Notes: a model not told the origin generated them from the sequence alone. A DNA stretch of 64,000 nt from a bacterium MS4 (GCA_000752215.1 CCFG01000011.1:405183-469182), one strand, 5' to 3'; shown: positions 32,380-41,835, counted from the first letter of the stretch. Numbers and translations: made by a program.

Positions 32380-32592
32380 ATGAATAAAGGTACAGTAAAA
32401 TGGTTTAATCAGGATAAAGGATTTGGATTTATTTCCAACGACGAAGGCGGGGACGATGTGTTTGTCCATTTTTCCGCTATTACCGGTCAGGGATATAAAT
32501 CTTTAACGGAAGGTCAGAAAGTTACTTTCGACACCGAGACAGATCCTCGCAACGGGAAACTGAAAGCTGCCAATGTTACTGTTGTACAATAA
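32380..32592 (+). CDS. Cold-shock protein (CspA/CspB family)
   Basis: The 70-residue protein is a single cold-shock OB-fold that binds single-stranded RNA and melts secondary structure. It has both nucleic-acid motifs, KGFGFI (RNP1) and VFVHF (RNP2), and starts [21 protein letters not shown] precedes the ATG at 32380. The leader carries a strong hairpin at 32284-32333. Confidence 0.97.
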   Translation: MNKGTVKWFNQDKGFGFISNDEGGDDVFVHFSAITGQGYKSLTEGQKVTFDTETDPRNGKLKAANVTVVQ

Positions 32593-32634
32593 CATTATGA
32601 AGCAAAGAAGGTCAAATTTTTCATAAAAATAAAT

Positions 32635-32663
32635 TTGACAATCAAGCTGGTATCCTGTATACT
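32635..32663 (+). promoter_or_regulatory. Sigma-A promoter of the zinc-ribbon gene
   Basis: Consensus TTGACA (32635-32640) and TATACT (32658-32663) are 17 bases apart. Transcription would start near 32670, just at the hairpin 32672-32693. Confidence 0.82.
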
Positions 32664-32671
32664 GACAATAG

Positions 32672-32700
32672 TGCCTGACCTCACGGTCAGGCATATATTT
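32672..32700 (+). promoter_or_regulatory. 5'-terminal hairpin of the zinc-ribbon mRNA
   Basis: TGCCTGACC and GGTCAGGCA form a 9-bp stem around TCAC, followed by TATATTTT. The hairpin would form the very 5' end of the transcript, where it could stabilise the mRNA or attenuate transcription. Confidence 0.55.
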
Positions 32701-32719
32701 TAAAAACGAGGTACTTCAA

Positions 32720-32992
32720 TTGTTTAACAAAGACAAAACCCTGACATGCAGAGACTGCGGACAAGAATTCGTATTCACCGCAAGTGAACAGGACTTCTTC
32801 GCTGAAAAAGGATTCACTAATGAACCCACACGCTGCAAGGACTGCCGCAATGCCCGCAAAAACGCCGGAAAACCCCAGCGTGAAATGTTTGACGCTGTCT
32901 GCGCTTCCTGCGGAACAACCTGCAAGGTTCCTTTCCGTCCTAGGGACGACCGCCCGGTTTACTGTAGCGAATGCTTTTCCAAGCAAAGATAA
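32720..32992 (+). CDS. Small zinc-ribbon protein
   Basis: The 90-residue protein starts at TTG after GAGGT. It has two treble CxxC sets: CRDCGQEF and CKDCRNAR in the first half, CASCGTTC and CSECF in the second. Such proteins (probable zinc-binding domain family) are abundant in clostridia and often lie beside csp genes, but their function is unknown. Basic residues between the knuckles suggest nucleic-acid binding. Confidence 0.83.
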   Translation: MFNKDKTLTCRDCGQEFVFTASEQDFFAEKGFTNEPTRCKDCRNARKNAGKPQREMFDAVCASCGTTCKVPFRPRDDRPVYCSECFSKQR

Positions 32993-33012
32993 TTCAAGAA
33001 TACCGATTGCTG

Positions 33013-33040
33013 AAGTACGCCGTTTACGGCGTACTTTTTT
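33013..33040 (+). terminator. Intrinsic terminator after the zinc-ribbon gene
   Basis: AAGTACGCCG and CGGCGTACTT form a perfect 10-bp stem around TTTA, followed by a T-run. Confidence 0.88.
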
Positions 33041-33123
33041 GTCAATATTTCTCTTTCTTCAACCACACTATGGATTTATATTTCTATGTTATAATAAAAG
33101 AAATACACTTAGGAGGTGCTCTA

Positions 33124-33276
33124 TTGAATACAAAGAAAAAAGCAATGCTGAAAAGCAAATTATTGGTATACAAGGTTTGCTATCAGCAGGCTGAAAAACA
33201 AAAGGACCATACACGCATGGACAAGATTGAAGTTTTCATAGACGAACTCCAGGAAGAAATCGATAGTATGGACTGA
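33124..33276 (+). CDS. Small charged coiled-coil-like protein (50 aa)
   Basis: The start is TTG five bases after AGGAGGTG. The sequence (MNTKKKAMLKSKLLVYKVCY then EKQKDHTRMDKIEVFIDELQ) suggests two helices. An extended -10 element TGTTATAAT lies at 33087-33095. No family is recognised. Confidence 0.6.
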   Translation: MNTKKKAMLKSKLLVYKVCYQQAEKQKDHTRMDKIEVFIDELQEEIDSMD

Positions 33277-33468
33277 ATGAGCGGCAATGCCCGTTCCTAA
33301 TAACCGCCTCCGCTTGGTTGAACCAGATGCGGCTTAAAAAGCCATGTCTGTTTTCATGAAGCCGGAGGTCTTTTTCTGTCTGCAGACTGCCGTCCATATC
33401 TTAACCGCATGATTGATATCGCTTCCGCGCTATGATAAAATGGAAAAAACACATATCAGGAGGACACC

Positions 33469-34395
33469 ATGTCAAAAATTCGTATTGGAATGATCGGACT
33501 TGGAAATATAGCGCAGAAGGTTTATCTCCCGTTTCTTTCCGCGGAAAAAAACTGGACTTTGGCCGGGGGATACAGCCCTACGGAATGGAAAAGGAGCCAG
33601 CTGTGCGGCATGTACCGGATTAAAGCGTTCCCCAGTCTGACGGATTTGCTGAGGGAGACGGACGCCGTATTCGTATCCTCGTCAACGGAGTCCCACTATG
33701 AAATCGTTTCAGAAGCTTTGAAGCACGGAAAAGACGTATATGTAGACAAACCGCTTGCGGCTACCTCCGACGAAGCGGAACAGCTCGCGGATCTCAGCCT
33801 GCGATACGGCAGAAAGCTGATGGTCGGGTTCAACCGCAGATTTGCACCGATGTATGTCCGGGCAAAAAACATGACGGACGCCGGCACGGCGCTGATTCGG
33901 CTGGAAAAGCACCGGGCGGACTCCATCCGGTCCGAAAATTATAGAATCACAATGCTGGACGACTATATTCATCTGGCAGACACCGCCCGCTGGTTCGCCG
34001 AGCCCGAGGACGGCAGCCAGATCGGCGGTTCCGTCAAGGTGAATGAAAATCAGGAACTGATTTTTGCCCGGCACCAATATAAAGCGGAAAACGGCTGTAC
34101 CGTCTTTTTGGACATGCACCGGAAAGCCGGTACCAATCTGGAAAGAATCGAGGTTCTCACCGAAGGGGCCCTCGTGCGGGTCTTGGACATGGATACTTTT
34201 GAAACCGAAGCCGGAGGAAAAACGGAAACGGAAACTCCGCCGGCCTGGGAAACCATTTTAAAACGCAAGGGATTTGAAGGGGCCATTCTCCATTTTATCA
34301 ATTCCATTGAGGGAAATACCCAGCCGCTGGTAAACGGCGAGGAAGCATTGAAAACCCAAAGGCTTCTGGACACGATGATGCATATCGGAAATTAG
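33469..34395 (+). CDS. Gfo/Idh/MocA-family oxidoreductase
   Basis: The 308-residue protein has an N-terminal Rossmann NAD(P) fold (RIGMIGLGNIAQKVYLP). The family motif VYVDKPLAATSDEAEQLADLS carries the conserved Lys-Pro pair. The C-terminal half is the substrate domain with MVGFNRRFAPMY and LDDYIHLADTARW. Substrates of the family are sugars, inositols or sugar nucleotides; this one cannot be specified. AGGAGG precedes the ATG. Its stop overlaps the convergent HD-GYP gene by four bases. Confidence 0.88.
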   Translation: MSKIRIGMIGLGNIAQKVYLPFLSAEKNWTLAGGYSPTEWKRSQLCGMYRIKAFPSLTDLLRETDAVFVSSSTESHYEIVSEALKHGKDVYVDKPLAATSDEAEQLADLSLRYGRKLMVGFNRRFAPMYVRAKNMTDAGTALIRLEKHRADSIRSENYRITMLDDYIHLADTARWFAEPEDGSQIGGSVKVNENQELIFARHQYKAENGCTVFLDMHRKAGTNLERIEVLTEGALVRVLDMDTFETEAGGKTETETPPAWETILKRKGFEGAILHFINSIEGNTQPLVNGEEALKTQRLLDTMMHIGN

Positions 34396-35588
34396 GCCGT
34401 CGCGCAAGCCGCTTCAAAAATGGAATTGATATCTTCTACAATGGAAGCGTCGATCAAGTCGTGCTCCGACATGTTCCGCATCAGCATAATCGCCCTGCTG
34501 TGCGGCATAGCCGGACGGTACGGCCTGTCCTCCGTCAGGGCCTGGTAGATATCCACGCAACACAGAAGCCGGGAATTAAAGTCAAGCCTGTTCCCGTCAA
34601 ATCCATACGGGTACCCCTTCCCGTTCAGCTTTTCATGATGATTGGCCGCCCAGTCGGCGATCTCTTCAAACCCTGTGATTTCTTCCAGCGTTTTGCGGGT
34701 ATAAAACGGATGGGACTGTATGACCGCGATTTCATTCGCATCCAGAGTACCGGGTTTGTCCAGAATTTCATTGGGTATCATCAATTTTCCCAGATCGTGC
34801 AGATCAGCGGCAATCCGCATTTTCCAATAGGTTTCTCTGTCAAATTCATAATAATCGCACAGAATCCCGGTCTTCTCACTGATCCCACGCGAATGCGAAC
34901 CGGTAAACGGCGATTTGGCGTCAATAATATTGCTGAATATTCTGGAAACCGTGCGCATTTCCTGATAGCTGAACTCCCTGTGGACGGTGGGGGTAACTAC
35001 GCGCAGCGCCTGGAATACGAAATTGTCATCCATATTCAGCCAGAATTCAATATTTCTGCTCAGCTCCAGAAAAACATCGATAAAATCGGGGTCGAAAATC
35101 GGGAATTTTTTAACCCGGGCTTCGATATCGGCGTGTTTCCTTCCCTCGGAAAAATAGATGGCGACGAAATCGGCCAGAGCAATAATCCTTGAAAACATCG
35201 GGATTTTCTTGCCGGAAACGCCGAAAAATCCGCTGCCGTCATAATGCTCGTGATGATAGAGAATAACATTCGGTATTTTATGAAAGAAAGGGAAAAAATT
35301 AATGTTTTTCTCCCCCTCCACGCAATGCATCCTGTCGAGTTCCGCTTTTCTGTAGTTTTCAATGCCATCTACCTGGATCAGTGCTTTGGTCACGCCGTTA
35401 TCGTGCAGAAGCGAATAGGAAATCAGGTCGAACAATTCCGTATTGGATAAATTGATTTTCTGCCCGATTCTTGCGGCAATATAGGCCACCCTTCTGCCGT
35501 GATTGGTAACGTCGCTGATTAAATCCTTTTCTACGAAGTCAAGCGTATAGGAAAGAGAATTCAATAGTTCATTTACATTAAAATCCAT
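34392..35588 (-). CDS. Double HD domain protein with HD-GYP signature
   Basis: The 398-residue protein has two HD phosphohydrolase domains. The first (about residues 25-190) has SYSLLHDNG and ILYHHEHYDGSGFFG. The second (about 215-395) has ADLHDLGKLMIP, AANHHEKLNGKGYPYG and CCVDIYQALTEDRPYR, the HD-GYP pattern associated with cyclic-di-GMP hydrolysis. No receiver or membrane segment is present. The ATG at 35588 follows GGAG by nine bases; upstream in-frame codons lack a ribosome site. Confidence 0.87.
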   Translation of the reverse strand: MDFNVNELLNSLSYTLDFVEKDLISDVTNHGRRVAYIAARIGQKINLSNTELFDLISYSLLHDNGVTKALIQVDGIENYRKAELDRMHCVEGEKNINFFPFFHKIPNVILYHHEHYDGSGFFGVSGKKIPMFSRIIALADFVAIYFSEGRKHADIEARVKKFPIFDPDFIDVFLELSRNIEFWLNMDDNFVFQALRVVTPTVHREFSYQEMRTVSRIFSNIIDAKSPFTGSHSRGISEKTGILCDYYEFDRETYWKMRIAADLHDLGKLMIPNEILDKPGTLDANEIAVIQSHPFYTRKTLEEITGFEEIADWAANHHEKLNGKGYPYGFDGNRLDFNSRLLCCVDIYQALTEDRPYRPAMPHSRAIMLMRNMSEHDLIDASIVEDINSIFEAACATA

Positions 35589-35813
35589 GATCACAATCTC
35601 CATGTTTGCAGTTTGGTAAATTATAACATTTATTTTATAATAATACAAGAAATGACTTTTTATGACCATGTATCAAAATTTACAGATTTTAAATCTAAAA
35701 AATCCACCCACGCTGCACAAACCTCCCTTTCCGCCTGCGTCTAAGCAAGCGGAAAAACGGGCATATTCCTGACAGAAATATCCTTTTTATTCTGTTTGGT
35801 CAGGAGGATTTGC

Positions 35814-36206
35814 ATGAAGAAAAACAAAAAAAATTTCTGGTTCATTTTTTTCACTGTGGCTATTCTGTCTTTTACGCTGATCTATCTCGGTATAAAATAT
35901 CTGCTCGGAAATCCGGTCACCCTGCAGAATATTGCCGCATATATCATCCTTTCCCTGATTTTCGGCGCCGTCTCCTCCGTTTTGTATCTGCTGCAGCTGA
36001 AAATCATGTGCTTTGTCTTCGTGCTGGGTCTTTTCGTGGGATACCTTGATATGTTCCGGACATTTCTGGGAAGCAGAAGCGGGTGGGAGGACCTGGCCGG
36101 CCTTTTATCCCTGTTCACCTGGATGGCCATCGGGCTTTGCGCCGGCACCGTATTGCAGTTCCTCTCCTATTGTTATCACAAAATCCGGTATCGCGGAAAA
36201 GACTGA
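35814..36206 (+). CDS. Four-helix membrane protein
   Basis: The 130-residue protein has four hydrophobic helices (FWFIFFTVAILSFTLIYLG, IAAYIILSLIFGAVSSVLYLL, IMCFVFVLGLFVGYLDMF, LLSLFTWMAIGLCAGTVLQFL). It has basic ends. GGAGG precedes the ATG. No family can be assigned. Confidence 0.65.
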   Translation: MKKNKKNFWFIFFTVAILSFTLIYLGIKYLLGNPVTLQNIAAYIILSLIFGAVSSVLYLLQLKIMCFVFVLGLFVGYLDMFRTFLGSRSGWEDLAGLLSLFTWMAIGLCAGTVLQFLSYCYHKIRYRGKD

Positions 36207-36278
36207 ACGTTTTGTCATGCCGAGGGCGGATGCATCATAAGATTTGATAAGAATCATAATTGGAAGAGGTGCATCCTT

Positions 36279-36770
36279 ATGCTGGTTGAGATACCGTATA
36301 ACCGGGAACAGGTAGCCGAATACGCCAAAACGTGGGCTCTTTTGAGGAACCGCGCCTTTATGAATTTCGATAAAATGGGCGGCGACTGTACCAATTTTGC
36401 CTCGCAGTGCATTTATGCCGGAAGCAGGGTGATGAATTACACCCCCATTTTCGGCTGGTACTACAAAAGCAGCAATGACCGTACCCCTTCGTGGAGCGGC
36501 GTTCAATATCTTTTTAATTTCCTGACGACAAACAAGGAAGCGGGACCTTATGCGGAGCAGGTCGACGTAAGCTCCCTGGAGGTTGGGGATATTGTTCAGC
36601 TCGGCAACGCCGAAAACCACTTTTACCATTCCCCCGTCGTTGTTGGCATCACTGAGCAGGATATTTTTATCGCCGCCCATACGTACGACGCATACATGCG
36701 GCCGCTGAGCAGCTATTTTTACAGTACCATCCGTTACTTACATATCAAAGGCGTAAGGAAATATCAATGA
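36279..36770 (+). CDS. Amidase_6 (papain-like NlpC/CHAP-type) domain protein
   Basis: The 163-residue protein matches the putative amidase (amidase_6) domain. The catalytic cysteine lies in GGDCTNFASQCIYAGS, the partner histidine in HSPVVVGI, and WSGVQYLF and VDVSSLEVGDIVQL are conserved surroundings. No signal peptide is present, so it may act in the cytosol or forespore. AGAGGTG precedes the ATG. Confidence 0.85.
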   Translation: MLVEIPYNREQVAEYAKTWALLRNRAFMNFDKMGGDCTNFASQCIYAGSRVMNYTPIFGWYYKSSNDRTPSWSGVQYLFNFLTTNKEAGPYAEQVDVSSLEVGDIVQLGNAENHFYHSPVVVGITEQDIFIAAHTYDAYMRPLSSYFYSTIRYLHIKGVRKYQ

Positions 36771-36889
36771 AATTTTTCCGGAGCTTGAAAAAGAGAACAG
36801 CATGTTTTCGAAAATCATTTACAAATACTTCCAATAATGATAGAATGAAATAGCTATGAACAGGCAATTTGAAGGAAAGGCAGATTTGT

Positions 36890-37198
36890 ATGGGAGTAAA
36901 ACTGAAAAATTTGATGGAATCCCTGCTTTTGACCAAAATGGACGAGGTAATCGATAAGCTGGATTGCTGTAAATGTGAAAAATGCCGGATGGACATCGCT
37001 TCTTACGCATTGAACAGACTCCCGCCCAAATATGTTGCCACCTATGAAGGCGAGGTTTATTCCAAGCTGGATACGCTGTCCACACAGTATGAAACGGATT
37101 TGCTCAACGCATTGTTTCAGGCCGCAAAGGTGGTTTCGGAAAACCCTCACCATACTCTTCCCACTGAAATTTCTTCTGAAAATAATACGCAAAAATAA
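36890..37198 (+). CDS. ComFB-like late competence protein
   Basis: The 102-residue protein resembles ComFB: KMDEVIDKLDCCKCEKCRMDIASYALNRLPPKYV is the characteristic block, with a CCxCxxC metal-site pattern. In several bacteria ComFB-like proteins bind zinc or cyclic dinucleotides. The ATG at 36890 follows AGGAAAGG. The rest of a comF operon is not nearby. Confidence 0.8.
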   Translation: MGVKLKNLMESLLLTKMDEVIDKLDCCKCEKCRMDIASYALNRLPPKYVATYEGEVYSKLDTLSTQYETDLLNALFQAAKVVSENPHHTLPTEISSENNTQK

Positions 37199-37239
37199 AA
37201 GGAGTTCCGCCAGAAAAACGGAACTCCTTTTATTTTTTT
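37197..37239. terminator. Bidirectional terminator between comFB-like gene and pfkA
   Basis: AAAAGGAGTTCCG and CGGAACTCCTTTT form a 13-bp stem around 9 bases. It has T-runs on both sides, so it can serve both convergent genes. Confidence 0.85.
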
Positions 37240-37241
37240 AA

Positions 37242-38210
37242 TCAGATTGAAATTTTTAGCGCTATGTCGTACAGGCTCCTGTCAAAAACGCGCTCCATCT
37301 CAAGCGCTTCCGTAATATCCAGATCAACGATCTTGCCATTCTGCATCACAACGACCCTGTTGCCCCGGCCTTTGTACAGAAGATCGGCGGCATGGAATCC
37401 CATCACGCTACCGGCCACACGGTCACGGAGCGTGGGCGACCCGCCGCGCTGTACATGGCCAAGTACCGTAGCCCTGGTTTCGATCCCCGTCTTTTCTTCA
37501 ATATCCTTTGCCAGCTTGTCTACTCCACCGACGCCCTCAGCCACCACAATGATAAAATGCTTTTTACCCGTTTTCTGGGTAAACATCATACGGTTGATGA
37601 TGTCCGTCTGAAAATCGAAGGGAACTTCCGGAACAAGGATGGTCGTTGCACCGACCGCAATGCCGGTCTGGAGTGCCAGATCCCCGCATTTCCTGCCCAT
37701 TACTTCTACAACACTGCAGCGGTCATGCGACTCGGTCGTATCGCGCAGACGGTCAACCATCTCCACGGCCGTGTTCATGGCGGTGTCAAAGCCAATGGTA
37801 TATTCACTGGCGGCAATGTCGTTGTCAATCGTACCCGGCACGCCTACGCAGGGAATTCCTTCCTTGGTAAGGTCGCGCGCACCGCGGAAAGAACCGTCTC
37901 CGCCAATGACCACGATGCCCTCGATGCCCATGTCGCGGCAATTGTCGGCCGCCTTTTTTACGCCGTCCGGAGTATTGAATTCCGGGCTGCGGGCCGTAAA
38001 CAAGGCCGTACCGCCGTGATGAATAATATCCGAAACACTGCGCAGATTCATTTCAAAGACGTCGCGGTTCAAAAGGCCGTTGAAGCCTCTGCGTACGCCC
38101 ATGACTCTCATTCCATAAGAAATACCGGCCCTTGCTACCGCCCGGACGGCTGCGTTCATTCCCGGCGCATCTCCCCCGCTGGTCAGAACTGCAATTGTTT
38201 TTGCATTCAT
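37242..38210 (-). CDS. pfkA: ATP-dependent 6-phosphofructokinase
   Basis: PfkA phosphorylates fructose-6-phosphate, the committing step of glycolysis. The 322-residue length is normal for the ATP-dependent bacterial tetramer. Motifs are LTSGGDAPGMNAAVRAVAR (ATP loop), GGDGSFRGA, PGTIDNDIAASEYTIGFDTA (catalytic Asp) and EVMGRKCGDLAL. The GGDGS form with Gly rather than Asp points to ATP use. It follows dnaE, a frequent Firmicutes pairing. Confidence 0.97.
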   Translation of the reverse strand: MNAKTIAVLTSGGDAPGMNAAVRAVARAGISYGMRVMGVRRGFNGLLNRDVFEMNLRSVSDIIHHGGTALFTARSPEFNTPDGVKKAADNCRDMGIEGIVVIGGDGSFRGARDLTKEGIPCVGVPGTIDNDIAASEYTIGFDTAMNTAVEMVDRLRDTTESHDRCSVVEVMGRKCGDLALQTGIAVGATTILVPEVPFDFQTDIINRMMFTQKTGKKHFIIVVAEGVGGVDKLAKDIEEKTGIETRATVLGHVQRGGSPTLRDRVAGSVMGFHAADLLYKGRGNRVVVMQNGKIVDLDITEALEMERVFDRSLYDIALKISI

Positions 38211-38313
38211 GATGATACCCCCTAAATTCGTTGCTTTGCCATATCTAAATTATAGTATATCAGGCAAAGAAGAATCAACCGGTGAATATGGACAAAAGTA
38301 TCTGCTATAAGGA

Positions 38314-41300
38314 TTATTGTTGTATTTCCTTCACAACCGCCACATTTTTTTCTCCGAGCAGATTTTTTAATTCCCGCACCAAAATATCGTTGACGCTGAC
38401 ATACATGGAAAAGGGAGCCCGCACCAGCTTTTTGGTATTGACAAAGTAAATATAAAGCGGCGTCCTGCCGTCAAAAATGGCAAGGTATTTTTTGGCCCGG
38501 TCATAAAGCTCCGACTCCTCCTTCGGCACTTTGATGTAAAGCCCCGGGTGCGCGGGCTTTACGGCTCCCGCACTTTTTTCGGAACCCCCGTGAAGGGAAG
38601 GAGCGGGACCGACCGACTCACAGACCAGCTTGGCCTCTTCGTCTTCGCGCATACTGATTCTGCCGAACATCTTCACAATTTTCCCTTCCGTGATCCACTC
38701 GGCATACTGGGCGAGGATTTTCGGAAAAACCAGAACCTCCATAGAGCCGAACATGTCTTCCAACGTTACAAAGGCCATCGTGGTATTGCTCTTGGTCACT
38801 TTCATTTTTACGCCGGCAATAATCCCGAGAAGAGTCACCGTATCGCCGTCGTGAAAGCGCCCCCCGTCCTCCCTTGCGTCGTCAAGGATATCGCCGGTGC
38901 GGCTTGCGTGGACTGCATCATACTGATTGATATATTCTGCCATGGGATGGCCGGAAAGATACATGCCGGTCACTTCTTTTTCCATGGAGAGCTTGTCGCC
39001 GGCACTGAAATCGGGCATGGCCGCTATGGAATACTCCTCATCGTCCGCCGTCTGGGCGGGGGTGTCGAAAAAGCCCATCTGGCCGTCCACATTGCGGCGC
39101 TTGTCGTCGTCGAGATGATCCATGATATTGCCGACACTGGTCAGCATCTGTCTGCGGTTGACGCCAAGGCCGTCCAGCGCCCCGCATTTGATCAGGCTTT
39201 CCAACGCGCGCCGGTTCAGTTCGCCGTACATGCGCTTGCAGAAGCCGTAAAACGTGGTATACTGCCCGTTTTCCTTCCGGTCGCGCAGGGTGCTGACAAT
39301 GAATCCCCTGCCCAGATTTCTCACGGCGAGCAGGCCAAAGCGGATGTCCTTCCCCGCAACGGTAAAGCCGACGCCGCTCTGGTTGACGTTGGGCGGCAGC
39401 ACGCGGATGCCCAGGCGCATACACTCGGCTATGTAAGCCGCCAGCTTATTGTTGTTGTCCAGCACGCTGGTCATCAGCGCCGCCATATATTCGCGCGGAT
39501 AGAAGCATTTGAGCCAGGCGGTCTGATAGCTCAGCAGAGCGTAGGCCGCGGCGTGGGATTTGTTGAAGGCGTAGGACGCGAAGCTTTCCATTTCGCCGTA
39601 GATGGCTTTTGCCGTCGGCTCGTCCACACCACGGCGGATGCAGCCGTCCACTTCAACCTCTCCCTTTTCGTTGGTCAGCCCGTAGAGGAAAATTTCCCTC
39701 TCCCGCTCCATTACGGAGGCTTTTTTCTTGCTCATCGCACGGCGCACGATATCCGCGCGCCCCAGCGAATAGCCCGCCAGCGTACGGAAAATCTGCATCA
39801 CCTGTTCCTGATAGACAATGCAGCCGTAGGTAACGTCCAGAATATCCTTCAGAAGCGGATGGCGGTAAGAAACCCTTTCCGGATGATGGCGGTTTTCGAC
39901 ATAACGCGGAATGGATTCCATCGGCCCCGGGCGGTAAAGCGAAATGACCGCGATGAGGTCTTCGATGTATTCCGGTCTCAGCTGCATAATGACACTGCGC
40001 ATCCCGGCGGATTCAAACTGGAACACTCCGTCGGTCGCGCCGCTGGAAAGCATGGCGTACACCTTTTTATCGTCCAGCGGAATGTCCTCAATCTGAAAGC
40101 CCGGCCGCTGCGCGGCGATCATATCCTGTGCGTCACGGATGACGGAGAGGTTGCGCAGGCCGAGGAAGTCCATCTTCAGCAGACCGAGCTCTTCCAGAGT
40201 GGTCATGGTATACTGCGTGACTACGGAATCGTTGTTCTTGGCAAGCGGCACATACTCCGCGACCGGCCTGTCCGTAATGACGACGCCCGCGGCGTGGGTG
40301 GAGGCGTTGCGCGGCATTCCTTCCAGCTTTCTCGCCATATCGATCAGCTCGTGAATCTGGGAATCGGTGTCGTAGCGCTGCCTTAAATCGGAGGAAGCTT
40401 TGAGAGCCTTTTCCAGCGTAATGTTCGGTTCCATCGGCACCAGCTTCGCGACCCCGTCCACCGTCGCGTAGGGAATCGCCATGGCGCGGCCCACATCGCG
40501 GATGGAGCCCCGCGCCGCCATAGTGCCGAAGGTGACGATCTGGGCGACATGGTCCGCACCGTATTTCCGCACCACGTATTCGATCATTTCCTGACGGCGT
40601 TCGTCGGAAAAGTCGATATCGAAGTCCGGCATACTGACACGCTCCGGGTTGAGGAAGCGCTCAAACAGCAGATTGTACCGAATGGGATCGATTCCCGTAA
40701 TCCCGATGCAGTACGCCGCAAGGCTTCCCGCACCGGAGCCTCTTCCCGGCCCCACCGGGATACCGGCTTCCTTCGCATAGCGTACAAAATCGTAGACGAT
40801 CAGGTAGTAATTGACGTACCCCATATGCTCAATGGTATTTAACTCATATTCCAGCCTCTCAGCCAGTTCCTTTGCGGGATTCTCGCCGTAATATTTGTAA
40901 AGGCCCTCGTAGCATTTGTCACGGAAAAACGCCGTGTTCTCCTGTCCGTTCGGCGTATCAAAATGCGGCAGCTTGGTTTTGCCGAATTCAAACTCCACAT
41001 TGCACCGCTCCGCGATACGGACCGTATTGTCGGCGGCCTCCGGATGACCCGGGAACAGGGCGCGCATTTCTTCTTCGCTCTTGTAATAAAACTGGTCGCT
41101 GCCGAATTCCATACCGTCCTTATCCTCAACCGTGTGGTTGGTTTGGATACAAAGGAGGATATGATGCATTTTATTGTCTTCCTGACTGATGTAATGGCAG
41201 TCGTTGGTCACAATAAGCGGGATTCCCGTTTCCTCCGAAAGCTTTATGATGGACGGATTGATGCGTTTTTGCTCCCTCAAACCGTGATCCTGCAGTTCCA

Positions 41301-41811
41301 GATAGAAATTGTCCTCTCCAAAAATAGAACGGTAGCGCAGGGCGGCTTCCTTCGCTCCGGCGTAGTCACCCGCGGTCAGGGCGCGCGGGATTTCTCCCGC
41401 AAGGCAGGCGGAAAGAGCGATGAGCCCCTCGTGGTGCTCCCTTAAAAGGTCGAAATCCACACGCGGCTTGCTGTAAAAGCCCTCCGTCCATGACTTCGAC
41501 ACAAGGGCGATCAGATTCTGGTAGCCGGTGTTGTTTTCACAGAGAAGGACCAAATGCCGGTGCTCCGAGTCCAGCTCGTGCACCTTGTCAAAACGCGTGC
41601 GCTGAGCGACGTAGACCTCGCACCCGATGATCGGCTTGATGCCGCGCTTTTTGGCTTCCTTATAAAAATCGACCGCGCCGTACATGACCCCGTGGTCGGT
41701 AATCGCTACGGCGGTGTCTCCCCGCCCGGCGGCGGTATTCAGTAGCTCCGTGATACGGCACGCGCCGTCCAGCAGGCTGTACTCGGTGTGCAGATGCAGA
41801 TGAACAAACAT
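38314..41811 (-). CDS. dnaE: DNA polymerase III subunit alpha (DnaE)
   Basis: The 1165-residue C-family polymerase opens with a PHP domain (MFVHLHLHTEYSLLDGACRI). The palm contains PDFDIDFSDERRQEMIEYV with the metal-binding acids and GPGRGSGAGSLAAY. Helix-hairpin-helix and OB-fold regions follow (DTVTLLGIIAGVKMKVTKSN). Length and layout fit DnaE1. In low-GC Gram-positives it primes lagging-strand synthesis alongside PolC, which is not in this window. It stands between whiA and pfkA on the same strand. Confidence 0.97.
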   Translation of the reverse strand: MFVHLHLHTEYSLLDGACRITELLNTAAGRGDTAVAITDHGVMYGAVDFYKEAKKRGIKPIIGCEVYVAQRTRFDKVHELDSEHRHLVLLCENNTGYQNLIALVSKSWTEGFYSKPRVDFDLLREHHEGLIALSACLAGEIPRALTAGDYAGAKEAALRYRSIFGEDNFYLELQDHGLREQKRINPSIIKLSEETGIPLIVTNDCHYISQEDNKMHHILLCIQTNHTVEDKDGMEFGSDQFYYKSEEEMRALFPGHPEAADNTVRIAERCNVEFEFGKTKLPHFDTPNGQENTAFFRDKCYEGLYKYYGENPAKELAERLEYELNTIEHMGYVNYYLIVYDFVRYAKEAGIPVGPGRGSGAGSLAAYCIGITGIDPIRYNLLFERFLNPERVSMPDFDIDFSDERRQEMIEYVVRKYGADHVAQIVTFGTMAARGSIRDVGRAMAIPYATVDGVAKLVPMEPNITLEKALKASSDLRQRYDTDSQIHELIDMARKLEGMPRNASTHAAGVVITDRPVAEYVPLAKNNDSVVTQYTMTTLEELGLLKMDFLGLRNLSVIRDAQDMIAAQRPGFQIEDIPLDDKKVYAMLSSGATDGVFQFESAGMRSVIMQLRPEYIEDLIAVISLYRPGPMESIPRYVENRHHPERVSYRHPLLKDILDVTYGCIVYQEQVMQIFRTLAGYSLGRADIVRRAMSKKKASVMEREREIFLYGLTNEKGEVEVDGCIRRGVDEPTAKAIYGEMESFASYAFNKSHAAAYALLSYQTAWLKCFYPREYMAALMTSVLDNNNKLAAYIAECMRLGIRVLPPNVNQSGVGFTVAGKDIRFGLLAVRNLGRGFIVSTLRDRKENGQYTTFYGFCKRMYGELNRRALESLIKCGALDGLGVNRRQMLTSVGNIMDHLDDDKRRNVDGQMGFFDTPAQTADDEEYSIAAMPDFSAGDKLSMEKEVTGMYLSGHPMAEYINQYDAVHASRTGDILDDAREDGGRFHDGDTVTLLGIIAGVKMKVTKSNTTMAFVTLEDMFGSMEVLVFPKILAQYAEWITEGKIVKMFGRISMREDEEAKLVCESVGPAPSLHGGSEKSAGAVKPAHPGLYIKVPKEESELYDRAKKYLAIFDGRTPLYIYFVNTKKLVRAPFSMYVSVNDILVRELKNLLGEKNVAVVKEIQQ

Positions 41812-41835
41812 GTGCGGTACCCTCCTGTCAGTTCT

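Noticed and set aside
38548..40386. 612-codon plus-strand frame opposite dnaE
   Set aside because: Antisense to the highly conserved dnaE core; composition (His/Arg/Gly-rich) is that of a shadow frame.
7466..41000. CRISPR arrays
   Set aside because: No regularly spaced 24-40 bp direct repeats with unique spacers were found anywhere; the repeated proline codons at 31530-31640 are coding repeats.
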